64,000 bases of DNA from [Clostridium] hylemonae DSM 15053. GTDB taxonomy: Bacteria > Bacillota > Clostridia > Lachnospirales > Lachnospiraceae. Location: NCBI RefSeq assembly GCF_008281175.1, contig NZ_CP036524.1, forward strand, positions 992,001-1,056,000, in the 5' to 3' direction. Every line of letters begins with the position of its first letter. Positions within the stretch are counted from its first letter, which is position 1. The translations under genes and the position numbers were made by a program. Under the pieces are notes generated by a model. The model saw only the letters and a list, made by a program, of their open reading frames with translations. It was not told where the DNA came from and made no database searches. This document shows, piece after piece, positions 35,557 through 46,116 of the stretch.

Positions 35557-36430
35557 GGAAGGCACGCGTCTTCTCGCCGGTGCGGGTATTGAGGAGGCAG
35601 GCATAGATGCGTGGTATCTGCTGGAGTACGTCACTGGGATCACAAGGGCGGCATATTACGCGCACCCGGAGACAGAACTGGACGCAGACAAGGAGGACGC
35701 CTACTTTGCGCATATCGGACGCAGAGCGCGAAGAGAGCCGCTCCAGCACATTACCGGGGAGCAGGAATTCATGGGATATTCGTTCCGGGTGAGCGGACAT
35801 GTGCTCATACCGAGGCAGGATACGGAGATTCTCGTGGAAGAGGCGCTCAAGGTACTTGCGCCGGGCATGCGCATCCTGGACATGTGCACCGGTTCCGGAT
35901 GCGTCCTCATTAGCATTCTGAAAGCCGGCCGGGAACGGCTGCGCATGGAGCGGCTGGAAGGGACGGGAAGCGATATATCGCCGGAGGCAGTGGCGGTGGC
36001 AGAATACAATGCAGCGCGCCTGCTTGGACGCACAGAGACGGGAAGGGGTAATAACGGCTGTTGTGCCCGGTTCTGTACGGGTGATCTGTTTGAGAAGGCT
36101 GAAGAAAGATATGATCTTATCGTGTCAAATCCCCCTTATATACGGACGGAGGAGATCCGGAAGCTTCAGCGGGAAGTGCGCCTGCATGACCCGTATATCG
36201 CGCTGGACGGGAAGAAGGACGGTCTGTATTTTTACAGGAGGATCACGGCGGAAAGCGCCGCCTATATCGCAGAGGGCGGATATCTGATGTTTGAGATCGG
36301 ACACGACCAGGCAGAGGATGTGTGCGCGCTGCTTGAGCAGTCCGGATACGCGGACGTCTTTGTGAAAAAGGACCTGGCAGGTCTTGACCGTATCGCAGGC
36401 GGCAGGTACAATAGAAAATGCACACAGTGA
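35519..36430 (+). CDS. prmC: Release factor glutamine methyltransferase
   Basis: A 303-residue SAM methyltransferase that N5-methylates the Gln of the GGQ motif in release factors. SAM motif I is ILDMCTGSGCVLIS; the catalytic NPPY motif is in LIVSNPPYIRTEE. The N-terminal helical domain for release-factor binding is present (residues 1-75). The ATG lies behind GGAGAG inside the DUF1385 gene. Its substrate RF1 is encoded by the next gene. Confidence 0.95.
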   Translation: MKQRISNLQKIYKEGTRLLAGAGIEEAGIDAWYLLEYVTGITRAAYYAHPETELDADKEDAYFAHIGRRARREPLQHITGEQEFMGYSFRVSGHVLIPRQDTEILVEEALKVLAPGMRILDMCTGSGCVLISILKAGRERLRMERLEGTGSDISPEAVAVAEYNAARLLGRTETGRGNNGCCARFCTGDLFEKAEERYDLIVSNPPYIRTEEIRKLQREVRLHDPYIALDGKKDGLYFYRRITAESAAYIAEGGYLMFEIGHDQAEDVCALLEQSGYADVFVKKDLAGLDRIAGGRYNRKCTQ

Positions 36431-36463
36431 CAGTGGTGTATTGAAAATCGAGGAGGAAGAATT

Positions 36464-37537
36464 ATGTTTGACAAATTAGAGGATCTGCTCATTCGTTATG
36501 AAGAACTCATGAGCGAGCTGCAGGAGCCTGATGTGGTGAATAACCAGGAACGGTTCCGCAGGCTTATGAAAGAACAGAATGACCTTGCCCCGATTGTGGA
36601 AGCATATAAAGAATATAAAGCCTGCAGGCAGGCGATCGAAGACAGTCTGCTCATGCTGGAGGAAGAATCCGATGAGGAGATGAGAGAACTTGCAAAGGAT
36701 GAGCTGAACGAATCCAAGGCAAGGGTGGAGGAACTGGAGCATGAGCTCAAGATCCTTCTGCTCCCGAAGGACCCGAATGATGACAAGAATGTAATGGTGG
36801 AGATCAGGGCCGGCGCCGGCGGCGATGAGGCTGCTTTGTTCGCGGCCGAGATCTACCGCATGTACGTACACTATGCGGAGGGCCGGAGGTGGAAGACAGA
36901 GATCATCTCCATCAGTGAAAACGGGATCGGAGGCTTCAAGGAAGTGGTGTTCATGATCACCGGACAGGGAGCGTATTCAAGACTCAAATACGAAAGCGGC
37001 GTCCACCGCGTACAGCGTGTGCCGGAGACGGAGAGCGGCGGACGCATCCATACTTCTACAGTCACGGTGGCGATCATGCCCGAGGCGGAGGAAGTGGATG
37101 TTGTCATCGACGAGAAGGATATCCGTATCGACGTGATGCGTGCTTCCGGGAACGGAGGACAGTGCGTCAATACAACAGACTCTGCAGTACGGCTCACACA
37201 TTATCCTACGGGGATCGTCATCTACAGCCAGACAGAGAAGTCACAGCTTCAGAATAAGGAAAAGGCATTCCGCCTGCTGCGTTCCAAGCTGTATGATCTG
37301 GAGATGGAAAAGAAACAGGCGTCGGAGGCAGAGGCGAGAAGAAGCCAGATCGGTACAGGCGACCGTTCCGAGAAGATACGTACTTACAATTTCCCCCAGG
37401 GACGTGTCACAGACCACAGGATCAAACTGACGCTGCACAAACTGGACTCTGTGCTGAACGGAGATCTGGATGAAGTGATCGACAGCCTGATCGCCGCGGA
37501 CCAGGCGGCGAAGCTGAGCAACCTTCAGGACGAATAG
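36464..37537 (+). CDS. prfA: Peptide chain release factor 1
   Basis: A 357-residue RF1 that recognises UAA and UAG. The GGQ motif is in [18 protein letters not shown] near residue 232; the N-terminal part is the usual helical domain. GAGGAGG precedes the ATG. The ABC gene begins 6 bp after the stop. Confidence 0.97.
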   Translation: MFDKLEDLLIRYEELMSELQEPDVVNNQERFRRLMKEQNDLAPIVEAYKEYKACRQAIEDSLLMLEEESDEEMRELAKDELNESKARVEELEHELKILLLPKDPNDDKNVMVEIRAGAGGDEAALFAAEIYRMYVHYAEGRRWKTEIISISENGIGGFKEVVFMITGQGAYSRLKYESGVHRVQRVPETESGGRIHTSTVTVAIMPEAEEVDVVIDEKDIRIDVMRASGNGGQCVNTTDSAVRLTHYPTGIVIYSQTEKSQLQNKEKAFRLLRSKLYDLEMEKKQASEAEARRSQIGTGDRSEKIRTYNFPQGRVTDHRIKLTLHKLDSVLNGDLDEVIDSLIAADQAAKLSNLQDE

Positions 37538-37543
37538 AAAAAG

Positions 37544-39298
37544 ATGAAAGAGAAATTAAAAAAATTAATTGCCTATTATAAACCATATAAGCTGCTGTTC
37601 TACAGTGATTTGTTTTTTGCCGTTCTCGGGGCCGGAGTCACGCTCGTGATACCGCTGATCGTGAGATATATCACCAATCAGGTCGTATATTATGAGCCGC
37701 CGGAGGCGAGACAGGCAATCATCATGCTGGGAGCGGTCATGATTGCACTTGTACTCCTGGAGTTCGGGTGCAATTATTATATTGCGTACTTCGGACATAT
37801 GATGGGAGCCAGGATGGAAGCAGATATGAGAAGCGACATATTCGGGCATTACCAGAAGCTTACCTTTGCTTTTTACGACAATCAGAAGGTCGGACATCTC
37901 CTGTCCAGGATCACGAGTGATCTGTTTGATATCAGCGAGCTGCTGCATCACGGGCCGGAGGATGTACTGATCTCCGTCATTAAAATTGCCGGCTCTTTTC
38001 TTATACTGGTGAATGTGAATGCCAGGCTGACCGCGGCTGCATTCGCGTTTATTCCGGTTATGTTTCTGTTCGCCGTATATTACAACAAGAAGATGAAACA
38101 GGCATTTTCGAGAAACCGGGCGAAGATCGCAGATATCAACAGCCAGATCGAGGACAGCCTGGCAGGAATCCGGGTCGTCAAATCTTTCGGGAACGAAAAA
38201 GAAGAGATGAAAAAATTCGATCGGGGCAATAATAACTTTGTAGAAGCAAAAAAGACGAGCTACCGGTACATGGGCATGTATAATTCCGGGCTGAACGCCC
38301 TGACCACGCTTGTGACCGTGGGAGTGCTCGTCGCAGGGGGAAGTTATCTGACGACCGGCACTGTCGGCGTATCTGATCTGATCACGTTTCTTCTGTACAT
38401 CAACAACTTTACGGAGCCGGTAAAGAAGCTGGTCAATTCCGCGGAGCAGTTTCAGAACGGCTATACGGGATTTGAGCGCTTTCTCGAGATACTGTCCATA
38501 GCGCCGGACATTGCGGACAAAGAGGATGCCGTGCACGTGGAGAAATTAAAGGGTGAGATCATCTTCCGGGATGTCTCGTTCCACTATGAGGACAATGCTG
38601 AAAAGGTGCTCAGTCACATAGATCTTAAGGCGGACGCCGGCGATTACATAGCGCTTGTCGGGCCGTCAGGGGCCGGGAAGACGACGCTCTGCAGCCTTAT
38701 CCCGAGGTTCTATGACGTCACGTCGGGAGAGATTCTAGTGGACGGGACGGATATCAGGGATCTCCGTCTGAATGATCTGAGGAACAATATCGGGATCGTA
38801 CAGCAGGACGTATATCTCTTTGCCGGGACGATCATGGATAATATCCGTTACGGAAAGCCGGAGGCCGCGGATGAGGAAGTGGTGCGGGCGGCTAAGAATG
38901 CTAATGCCCATGAATTTATCATGAGTTTTCCGCAAGGATATGACACGGATATCGGACAGAGGGGCGTCAAGCTCTCAGGCGGGCAGAAGCAGAGGCTGTC
39001 CATAGCCAGGGTGTTTCTAAAGAATCCGCCCATCCTCATTTTTGATGAGGCCACTTCGGCGCTGGACAATGAGAGCGAGAAAGTAGTACAGCAGTCGCTG
39101 GAAGGACTGGCAAAGAACCGGACTACTTTTGTCATCGCCCACCGTCTCACAACGATCCAAAACGCGCAGAAAATACTCGTGCTGACGGAGGACGGGATCG
39201 CAGAGGAAGGGACACACGAAGAACTGCTCGCAAAACAGGGAGTCTATGAGACTTTATATTACGGCAAACGGCGCGGGAATGTGCACGGCGCCGGCTAA
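37544..39298 (+). CDS. ABC exporter, homodimer type
   Basis: A 584-residue half-transporter with six membrane helices (residues 15-310) and a nucleotide-binding domain in which every catalytic motif is standard: Walker A GPSGAGKTT, signature LSGGQKQR, Walker B LIFDEATSALD and switch His in VIAHRLTTI. It therefore needs no partner, unlike the pair at the window start. Substrate unknown. Its ribosome site is weak (AAAAAG), which, with the 6-bp gap, suggests coupling to prfA translation. Confidence 0.93.
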   Translation: MKEKLKKLIAYYKPYKLLFYSDLFFAVLGAGVTLVIPLIVRYITNQVVYYEPPEARQAIIMLGAVMIALVLLEFGCNYYIAYFGHMMGARMEADMRSDIFGHYQKLTFAFYDNQKVGHLLSRITSDLFDISELLHHGPEDVLISVIKIAGSFLILVNVNARLTAAAFAFIPVMFLFAVYYNKKMKQAFSRNRAKIADINSQIEDSLAGIRVVKSFGNEKEEMKKFDRGNNNFVEAKKTSYRYMGMYNSGLNALTTLVTVGVLVAGGSYLTTGTVGVSDLITFLLYINNFTEPVKKLVNSAEQFQNGYTGFERFLEILSIAPDIADKEDAVHVEKLKGEIIFRDVSFHYEDNAEKVLSHIDLKADAGDYIALVGPSGAGKTTLCSLIPRFYDVTSGEILVDGTDIRDLRLNDLRNNIGIVQQDVYLFAGTIMDNIRYGKPEAADEEVVRAAKNANAHEFIMSFPQGYDTDIGQRGVKLSGGQKQRLSIARVFLKNPPILIFDEATSALDNESEKVVQQSLEGLAKNRTTFVIAHRLTTIQNAQKILVLTEDGIAEEGTHEELLAKQGVYETLYYGKRRGNVHGAG

Positions 39299-39320
39299 GA
39301 GACATACGGGGAGGAAGGTT

Positions 39321-41285
39321 ATGAAGACAAGAAGGAGAATGCGCCAGGCCATGCTTACGGTCATAATGCTCTGTACATTGTGCGTAAGTACCGTGCTGGC
39401 AAAGAACGAGGAGAAAAGCAGCCGGGCGGATGAGGTGACAGTATTGTTTACGCATGATATCCACTCACATCTGGATGAATTCAAGGTGGCGGACGGCAAG
39501 GTCGGAGGATTTGGGAGGCTTAAGACAGCGCTTGATAAGGAGCGCAGCGGCAATCCCGCCACATTCGTGTTTGACGGCGGAGACTTTTCCATGGGAACGC
39601 TCTACCAGACGGTATATGAGACAGAAGCGGCGGAGCTGACTATGCTGGGCCGTCTCGGGTACGATGCAGTGACATTTGGAAATCATGAATTTGATTACCG
39701 GAGCGAGGGAACGGCAAATATGTTTCACAGCGCGCTTGAGAATGCGCAGGACGATCCGTCGATCGTGCTTCCGAAATTTGTGACCGCCAATATCGACTGG
39801 CAGAAAAATGATTCAAAAGATAACCGGCTCATTCAGAATGCGCTGGAGGATTACGGAAGCACGCCATACACTGTCGTGGAAAGAGAAGGCGTGCGGATCG
39901 GTGTGTTCGGCGTGCTCGGAGAGGATGCAGAGGCGTGCGCGCCGGAGAGCGGGCTTAACTTTGAGCCGATCGTGGACACTTCAAAGGAGGTCGTAAAGGA
40001 GCTGGAAAAAGAAGGGGTGGATATGATCGTCTGCCTGTCCCACAGCGGCACAAATGAAGACGAAGACAAGTCGGAGGATGAGATTCTCGCAAAGGAAGTG
40101 CCGCAGATCGATGTGATCGTAAGCGCGCATACTCATACGAAGCTTGAGGAATACATCAAAAGCGGCGATACGTATATCGTATCGGCAGGCTGCTACGGAG
40201 AATATCTCGGAGACCTTAAGATGTCGCCGACAGACGACGGACGGTGGGAGCTTGAGAAATATACGCTCCATCATCTGGACGAGACGGTCGTTCCCGACGC
40301 GAAGGTGAATGAAGAACTGGCCACATACAAAAAACTTGTAAATGAAGAATATCTGAGCAGGTTTGATTATACATTTGACAAGGTACTTGCAGAAAACGGC
40401 GTTGCGTTTACGCAGATGGACCGGTTTGCAGGTGAATTAAAGGAAGACCCGCTTGGAAGCATCATCGCGGATTCGTATGTGTATGCGGTGGAACAGGCGG
40501 AAGGCGATGCATATGAAAAGGTAGACGCCGCTGTCGCCCCTTCCGGGACGATCAGGGATACCCTTCAGAAAGGAGCGCTGACCGTCTCCGACGCCTTCAA
40601 CGTATGCTCGCTCGGCATAGGGGCTGACCGCATTCCGGGGTATCCGCTCGTGAGTGTGTACCTGACCGGGGCGGAGCTTAAGACGGCGGCGGAGATCGAC
40701 GTATCTGTATCACCGATCATGACGACGGCGCAGCTCTATCCGAGCGGCCTGCACTGGACGTACAACCCAAACCGCATGATGCTGAACCGGGTGACGGACG
40801 CCGCGCTCTATGACGATCTTTCGCAAGACAGTGAAAAGACCCGAAAAGAACTTGAGGATGATAAACTGTACCGGGTCGTGGCCGGACTATACTCCGCTCA
40901 AATGCTCGGGGCGGTGGAGGACACGTCAAAGGGGCTGCTTAAGATCACGCCGAAGGACAGGGACGGCAAAGCGGTCAAGGATTTTGAAAAGCATATCATT
41001 CATGATAAAAATGGGGCAGAACTGAAAGAATGGTATGCGCTTGCCGGATATCTGGAATCCTTTGACAAGAATAAGGAGGGCATATCCCAGATTCCGCAGC
41101 ACTATGCAAAAGCGCAGGGACGCAAGGAAGAGATCGACAGCAAAAACATCATAGAGCTCGTAAAACAGCCGAATAAATTCGCGTTTATCGTATATGGAGC
41201 TGTCATAATTATCATTCTTCTCCTTATTTTGACTGTCCGGTTCTTAATAAAAAGGAGAAAAAAGAAGAAAAATATGATATACTAA
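39321..41285 (+). CDS. 5'-nucleotidase/UDP-sugar hydrolase-like surface protein
   Basis: A 654-residue exported phosphohydrolase. Signal peptide (MKTRRRMRQAMLTVIMLC...), calcineurin-like metallophosphatase domain with FTHDIHSHL, FDGGDFS, GNHEFDY and SAHTHTK, a C-terminal 5'-nucleotidase substrate domain, and a final membrane helix followed by RRKKKK. It would be anchored on the outer face and strip phosphate from nucleotides. The start behind GAGGAAGG is preferred over one 75 bp upstream inside the ABC gene. Confidence 0.92.
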   Translation: MKTRRRMRQAMLTVIMLCTLCVSTVLAKNEEKSSRADEVTVLFTHDIHSHLDEFKVADGKVGGFGRLKTALDKERSGNPATFVFDGGDFSMGTLYQTVYETEAAELTMLGRLGYDAVTFGNHEFDYRSEGTANMFHSALENAQDDPSIVLPKFVTANIDWQKNDSKDNRLIQNALEDYGSTPYTVVEREGVRIGVFGVLGEDAEACAPESGLNFEPIVDTSKEVVKELEKEGVDMIVCLSHSGTNEDEDKSEDEILAKEVPQIDVIVSAHTHTKLEEYIKSGDTYIVSAGCYGEYLGDLKMSPTDDGRWELEKYTLHHLDETVVPDAKVNEELATYKKLVNEEYLSRFDYTFDKVLAENGVAFTQMDRFAGELKEDPLGSIIADSYVYAVEQAEGDAYEKVDAAVAPSGTIRDTLQKGALTVSDAFNVCSLGIGADRIPGYPLVSVYLTGAELKTAAEIDVSVSPIMTTAQLYPSGLHWTYNPNRMMLNRVTDAALYDDLSQDSEKTRKELEDDKLYRVVAGLYSAQMLGAVEDTSKGLLKITPKDRDGKAVKDFEKHIIHDKNGAELKEWYALAGYLESFDKNKEGISQIPQHYAKAQGRKEEIDSKNIIELVKQPNKFAFIVYGAVIIIILLLILTVRFLIKRRKKKKNMIY

Positions 41286-41356
41286 AAAAATATACTTATT
41301 GGACCGCCTGTGTTCAATGAGCAGAAAATTACAGACAGAAGAAAAGAAGGGAAAAT

Positions 41357-42283
41357 ATGATAGAAATTAATTTTAAACGCCCGCAGCTTGAAGATAAGGA
41401 GCTCATATCTCACTATTTTAACCATCACACGAGCCGGAGCTGTGAGCGGACTTTTGTAAATGTATATCTGTGGGCAAAGCATTATAAAGTGGAATTTGCG
41501 GTTGTGGAAGATGCCCTTGTATTTAAGAGTGAGTCGAAAAGCGGACTATCTTTTGCCTATCCGGCCGGAGAACCAGGACAGGTGAGGAAGGCGCTGGAAG
41601 TGCTTATGGAGTACAGCCGGGAAAGAGGCTCTGCGTTCAGCCTCTACAACGTGACGCCGGATAATTTTGCGCAGTTGGAGGAATGGTATCCGGGACGGTT
41701 TAAGATCGAGTACAGTGAGTCGGACGCGGACTATGTGTATGAGTCTGAAAAGCTTGCCACACTGTCGGGCAAGAAACTGCATGGGAAGAGGAACCATATC
41801 AACAAGTTCAAGAGCACGTATGAGGGCCGCTGGAGTTATGAGCCGATCACGCAAGATAATGTGGAAGAATGTTTCCAGATGGCGCTGAAATGGAGAAACC
41901 AGAACGGCTGCGAGGACGATCCGGACAAAAATTCAGAGATGTGCGTTACGCTGAATTCGCTTCGTCTCTTTGAAGAGCTTGAGCTTACAGGCGGGCTGCT
42001 CAGAGTGGACGGCAGCATCATCGCGTTCACCATCGGCGAACCGGTCTGTTCGGACACCTTTGTCGTGCATATCGAGAAGGCGTTCGCAGACATACAGGGT
42101 GCCTATCCGATGATAAACCAGCAGTTTGTAGAGCACGAGTGTATGGATTATAAATATGTGAACCGGGAAGAGGATACCGGATCCGAGGGACTCAGGAAGG
42201 CAAAACTGTCCTACCGCCCTGTGTTCATGGTGGAAAAGGGATTTGTGACTGAAAAAGAAGATAAAGGAGAAGAAGCAGAATGA
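41357..42283 (+). CDS. DUF2156 protein (phosphatidylglycerol lysyltransferase C-domain-like)
   Basis: A 308-residue soluble protein of the DUF2156/LPG_synthase_C type, two tandem GNAT-like folds as in MprF and FemX. Visible segments: SCERTFVNVYLWAKHY near residue 35, GKKLHGKRNHINKFK near residue 140 and YPMINQQFVEHEC near residue 255. No membrane domain is present, so it is not a full MprF. It may transfer an acyl or aminoacyl group from a carrier; the substrate is unknown. The stop overlaps the aminotransferase start by 4 bp. Confidence 0.88.
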   Translation: MIEINFKRPQLEDKELISHYFNHHTSRSCERTFVNVYLWAKHYKVEFAVVEDALVFKSESKSGLSFAYPAGEPGQVRKALEVLMEYSRERGSAFSLYNVTPDNFAQLEEWYPGRFKIEYSESDADYVYESEKLATLSGKKLHGKRNHINKFKSTYEGRWSYEPITQDNVEECFQMALKWRNQNGCEDDPDKNSEMCVTLNSLRLFEELELTGGLLRVDGSIIAFTIGEPVCSDTFVVHIEKAFADIQGAYPMINQQFVEHECMDYKYVNREEDTGSEGLRKAKLSYRPVFMVEKGFVTEKEDKGEEAE

Positions 42284-43470
42284 TAGCAGAGAAGATGAAA
42301 AACATGGTGGCAAACAGCTCGGCGATCCGGGCGATGTTTGAAGAAGGCAATCGTCTTGCAGGTATTTACGGGGCGGAAAATGTATATGATTTCAGCCTCG
42401 GCAATCCGAATGTGCCTGCTCCTGAGGCGGTAAAGACAGCGATCAAAGAGCTGCTTGACGAGGACGACCCGGTCGCGCTGCACGGGTATACGAACAGCAA
42501 CAGCGGATACGCGGATGTGCGCGCCGCGGTTGCAAAGTCTGTAAACGGGCGGTTCGGCACTCATTTTACGGAAGAGAATATCGTCATGACTGTAGGAGCG
42601 GCAGGAGGCCTGAACGTCATTTTAAAGACGCTGCTCAACCCGGGCGACGAGGTGATCGCGTTTGCGCCGTATTTTGGAGAGTACCGCTCTTACACGAACA
42701 ATTACGACGGGGTGATGGTGGAGATATCGCCGAACACGGCAGATTTTCAGCCAAAACTCGATGAATTTGAACAGAAGATCACGCCGAAGACGAAGGCGGT
42801 CATCGTAAATACACCGAACAATCCGACCGGGGTCGTCTATTCCGAGGATACGATCCGGAAAATGGCGGCTATAATGGACGCAAAACAGCGGGAGTTCGGC
42901 ACGGATATCTATCTGATCTCCGATGAGCCGTACCGCGAGCTTGTGTATGACAACGCGGAAGTGCCGTATCTCACAAAATATTACGATAATACGATCGTCG
43001 GCTATTCCTACAGCAAGTCGCTGTCGCTTCCGGGAGAGAGGATCGGGTATCTTGTGATCCCCGACGAGGTGGCGGACAGTGAAGAAGTGCAGGCGGCGGC
43101 CAATGTTGCCACGCGTATCCTCGGGTTCGTCAATGCCCCGACGCTGCAGCAGAAGGTAGTGGCCAAATGTCTCGGGGAGAAGACAGATATCTCTTATTAT
43201 GACAGAAACAGAGAGACGCTGTATCACGGCCTGAAAGAATGCGGGTTTGAATGCATTAAGCCGGAGGGCGCTTTCTACCTGTTCGTAAAATCGCCGGTGG
43301 AGGACGAGAAAGCGTTCTGCCAGGCGGCGAAGAAATATAACATACTGATCGTTCCGGGAAGTTCCTTTGCCTGCCCGGGATACGTACGGCTTGCATACTG
43401 CGTGTCATATGAGACGATCGTAAACTCACTGCCAAAGTTCAAAGAACTGGCGGCAGAATATTTTGCCTGA
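42280..43470 (+). CDS. PLP-dependent aminotransferase, class I/II
   Basis: A 396-residue fold-type I aminotransferase. Features: LGNPNVPAPEAVK, NTPNNPTGVVYS, the Asp-Tyr of LISDEPYRELVY, and the PLP Lys in SYSKSLSLPGERIGY near residue 245. It resembles aspartate/aromatic aminotransferases, but the amino acid specificity cannot be read from the sequence. It overlaps the DUF2156 gene and precedes a HisC-like gene, so two related aminotransferases lie in tandem. Confidence 0.92.
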   Translation: MIAEKMKNMVANSSAIRAMFEEGNRLAGIYGAENVYDFSLGNPNVPAPEAVKTAIKELLDEDDPVALHGYTNSNSGYADVRAAVAKSVNGRFGTHFTEENIVMTVGAAGGLNVILKTLLNPGDEVIAFAPYFGEYRSYTNNYDGVMVEISPNTADFQPKLDEFEQKITPKTKAVIVNTPNNPTGVVYSEDTIRKMAAIMDAKQREFGTDIYLISDEPYRELVYDNAEVPYLTKYYDNTIVGYSYSKSLSLPGERIGYLVIPDEVADSEEVQAAANVATRILGFVNAPTLQQKVVAKCLGEKTDISYYDRNRETLYHGLKECGFECIKPEGAFYLFVKSPVEDEKAFCQAAKKYNILIVPGSSFACPGYVRLAYCVSYETIVNSLPKFKELAAEYFA

Positions 43471-43491
43471 AGACAAAGAGGATGAATACAT

Positions 43492-44547
43492 ATGAAAGCA
43501 TTCGAACAGAATATCCGTAAAGTAGAACCATATGTTCCCGGTGAACAGCCGCAGCGCAGGGTGATCAAACTGAACACGAACGAAAATCCGTATCCGCCTG
43601 CGCCGGGCGTCACAAAGGCGCTCAGAGAGATGGATGCGGATTGTCTGCGCCTATATCCGGATCCAGAGGCGGACGTACTTGTGAGAGAACTGGCGGACTA
43701 TTATCACGTCGGGAAAGACCAGGTCTTTGTGGGAGTCGGGTCAGACGATGTACTGTCCATGTGTTTCCTGACATTTTTTAATTCAGATAAGCCCATATTG
43801 TTTCCTGATATCACTTATTCTTTTTATAAAGTGTGGGCCGGACTGTACAAGATCCCGTACGAATGCCAGAAGCTCAGTGATGATTTCCACATGGTGAAGG
43901 AAGATTACTATAAGGAGAACGGGGGAGTGATCTTTCCGAATCCGAATGCCCCCACAGCGCTTTACGAGGAGCTTGATACGGTAGAAGATATCATTGCCCA
44001 CAATGAGGACGTGGTCGTCATTGTAGATGAAGCGTACATTGATTTTGCCGGACGCTCTGCCCTGGAGCTGCTGGATAAATATAATAATCTGCTAGTGGTG
44101 CAGACGTTCTCAAAAGCCCGCTCCATGGCCGGCATGCGTATCGGCTATGCCATCGGCAGTCCTCTGCTCATAAAATATCTCAACGATGCCAAGTATTCAT
44201 TTAATTCTTATACGATGAATGCGGCTTCTCTTGTGTGTGGGGCGGAGGCCGTGAAAGACAGGGCGTATTTTGAGGACAGAGTCCGCGCGGTCGTTGAGAC
44301 GAGGGAATGGGCGAAGGTGGAACTTGGGAAGCTTGGATTCCGGTTCCCGGACTCCGGCGCCAACTTTATTTTTGCCACGCATCCCGACCATGATGCGAAA
44401 GAACTGTTTGAGGCGCTGAAAGCAAACGATATCTATGTACGTTACTGGGGCAGTGAGCGGATAAAACAGTACCTGAGGATCAGCATCGGGACGAGGGAAG
44501 AAATGACAGCATTGTTTTCATTTTTAAATAAATATATGAACAGATAA
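43492..44547 (+). CDS. hisC: Histidinol-phosphate aminotransferase-like
   Basis: A 351-residue HisC-family protein. Features: KLNTNENPYPPAPGV, VGSDDVLSM, IVDEAYIDFAG and the PLP Lys in TFSKARSMAGMRIGY near residue 210. The family includes both histidinol-phosphate and aromatic enzymes. No other his gene is in the window, so a role in histidine synthesis is likely rather than proved. AAAGAGGATG lies upstream of the ATG. Confidence 0.85.
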   Translation: MKAFEQNIRKVEPYVPGEQPQRRVIKLNTNENPYPPAPGVTKALREMDADCLRLYPDPEADVLVRELADYYHVGKDQVFVGVGSDDVLSMCFLTFFNSDKPILFPDITYSFYKVWAGLYKIPYECQKLSDDFHMVKEDYYKENGGVIFPNPNAPTALYEELDTVEDIIAHNEDVVVIVDEAYIDFAGRSALELLDKYNNLLVVQTFSKARSMAGMRIGYAIGSPLLIKYLNDAKYSFNSYTMNAASLVCGAEAVKDRAYFEDRVRAVVETREWAKVELGKLGFRFPDSGANFIFATHPDHDAKELFEALKANDIYVRYWGSERIKQYLRISIGTREEMTALFSFLNKYMNR

Positions 44548-44558
44548 GGGAGAACTAT

Positions 44559-45071
44559 ATGACAGAAACATTAGTGCAGAATATTATTGACGTGCTGGGC
44601 GGCAGCATGGGGAAAGAGGCGATCGTATTTATCATATCCATGATACCGATCCTGGAGCTGAGAGGGGCGCTTCTCGTGGCAGGTCCCCTGCTCGGTGTAC
44701 CGGTTGCCACCGCGATACCGCTCTGTATTATCGGAAATATCATTCCGGTGCCCTTTATTCTCTGGCTGATCACACCTATTTTCAACTGGATGAAGGGTAC
44801 GAGGAAGCTGAAGCCTATGGTGGATAAGCTGGAGGCAAAAGCGATGAGTAAAAGCGATAAGATTGAAAAATATGAATTCTGGGGACTTGTACTGTTTGTC
44901 GGCATCCCTCTTCCTGGGACCGGGGCCTGGACCGGGGCGCTCATCGCGTCGCTGCTTGGCGTTAAATTTAAAAAAGCCTTCCCAGCTATCATATTGGGAA
45001 TTTTAATGGCAACAGTCATTATGTGGTTTATCAGCTATGTGCTGCTCGGAGGTGTAAATCTGTTAGGATAG
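44559..45071 (+). CDS. Small multi-drug export family protein (COG2426)
   Basis: A 170-residue membrane protein with about four segments. Typical motifs are PILELRGALLVAGPLLGVP near the N-terminus and LVLFVGIPLPGTGAWTGALI near residue 110, the latter resembling the DedA-type re-entrant loop. The family name comes from annotation and its transport role is poorly supported. GGGAGAA precedes the ATG. 9 bp separate it from the AraC gene. Confidence 0.85.
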   Translation: MTETLVQNIIDVLGGSMGKEAIVFIISMIPILELRGALLVAGPLLGVPVATAIPLCIIGNIIPVPFILWLITPIFNWMKGTRKLKPMVDKLEAKAMSKSDKIEKYEFWGLVLFVGIPLPGTGAWTGALIASLLGVKFKKAFPAIILGILMATVIMWFISYVLLGGVNLLG

Positions 45072-45080
45072 GAGGAGATT

Positions 45081-45905
45081 ATGGAATATTCTCATGAGAT
45101 CATAATGCCAAACGACGACATCCCGTTTAAAATGTTTGTGTTTGAAGGAAGGAACGGCAATTATATGCGCGAGAAGCACTGGCACCGTTCCATTGAGATA
45201 TTTGCGCTCTTTGAGGGGGAGCTGGAGTTCTACGTCAATGAGCTGAGATATTCCCTGAAGCCGGGAGAGTTTATGCTTGTCAATTCAAATGAGATCCATT
45301 CCATTCACTCCCCGAAGAAGAATATGACCATTGTGCTTCAGATTCCTCTTGCCACATTTGAAAAATACTATACAGAGGAACGTTTTATTTATTTTTCCCA
45401 CAGCTCAAGGCTTCAGGACGAAGAAGTCATGAAGCTGATAGGAGATATGTATGAGACATATGCCAAGAAGAAATGTGGTTATGAATTAAAGGTTCAGAGC
45501 CAGTTTTATATGCTCATCTATCTCATGGTAACAAAGTACAGGGAGACAGATGTGGACGGTGAGATGGTAAAGCACAACCGGAAGCTGAATAAACTCTCTA
45601 CGATCACGGCGTATATGAAAGATAATTACGCAAGGGATCTGTCTCTTGACAGCCTGTCCCAGACATTCGGCTATTCCCCTACCTACCTGTCCAGAATGTT
45701 TCAGAAATATGCCAGGATGAATTATAAGACATACCTGGACAATCTGCGGCTGGAACACGCATACAAAGATCTCGTCAATACGGAACAGGCCATAGGAGAG
45801 ATCGCCATACAGAACGGCTTTCCGAACAGCAAGTCGTTCTCAAAGGTATTCCAGAAGAAATACGGAATGCTGCCGAGTGAATTCAGAAAGGAACATAATA
45901 CTTGA
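45081..45905 (+). CDS. AraC-family transcriptional regulator
   Basis: A 274-residue regulator. The N-terminal cupin (REKHWHRSIEIFALFEGELE) would sense a small ligand; the C-terminal pair of helix-turn-helix motifs includes LSLDSLSQTFGYSPTYLSRM and AIGEIAIQNGFPNSKSFSK. AGGAGG precedes the ATG. It lies just before the sugar-isomerase/kinase genes and is a good candidate for their activator, although a terminator separates them. Confidence 0.92.
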   Translation: MEYSHEIIMPNDDIPFKMFVFEGRNGNYMREKHWHRSIEIFALFEGELEFYVNELRYSLKPGEFMLVNSNEIHSIHSPKKNMTIVLQIPLATFEKYYTEERFIYFSHSSRLQDEEVMKLIGDMYETYAKKKCGYELKVQSQFYMLIYLMVTKYRETDVDGEMVKHNRKLNKLSTITAYMKDNYARDLSLDSLSQTFGYSPTYLSRMFQKYARMNYKTYLDNLRLEHAYKDLVNTEQAIGEIAIQNGFPNSKSFSKVFQKKYGMLPSEFRKEHNT

Positions 45906-45940
45906 TCCCGGCCGTCTTACGGCGGGAATACGACACCGAT

Positions 45941-45973
45941 GCTGGCAGTAAAATGCCAGCTCGTTTTATTTTA
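45941..45973 (+). terminator. Terminator after the AraC gene
   Basis: GCTGGCA/TGCCAGC, 7 bp with a 6-nt loop, is followed by TCG then TTTTATTTTAT. A second small hairpin (CCCGGCCGT with ACGGCGGG) lies just before it. Confidence 0.85.
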
Positions 45974-46116
45974 TGTGTGTATCCGGTTCCGTCTGTGTGC
46001 AAGATCTTATGCATTGCCGGCGGCAGCGGCCTCAAAAACGGAAGCAAATGCTCAAAAGAGGGCAAAAAAAGACCATAAACTAGCTAAATATTTGGTCGTA
46101 GCAAAATATAAAAGTT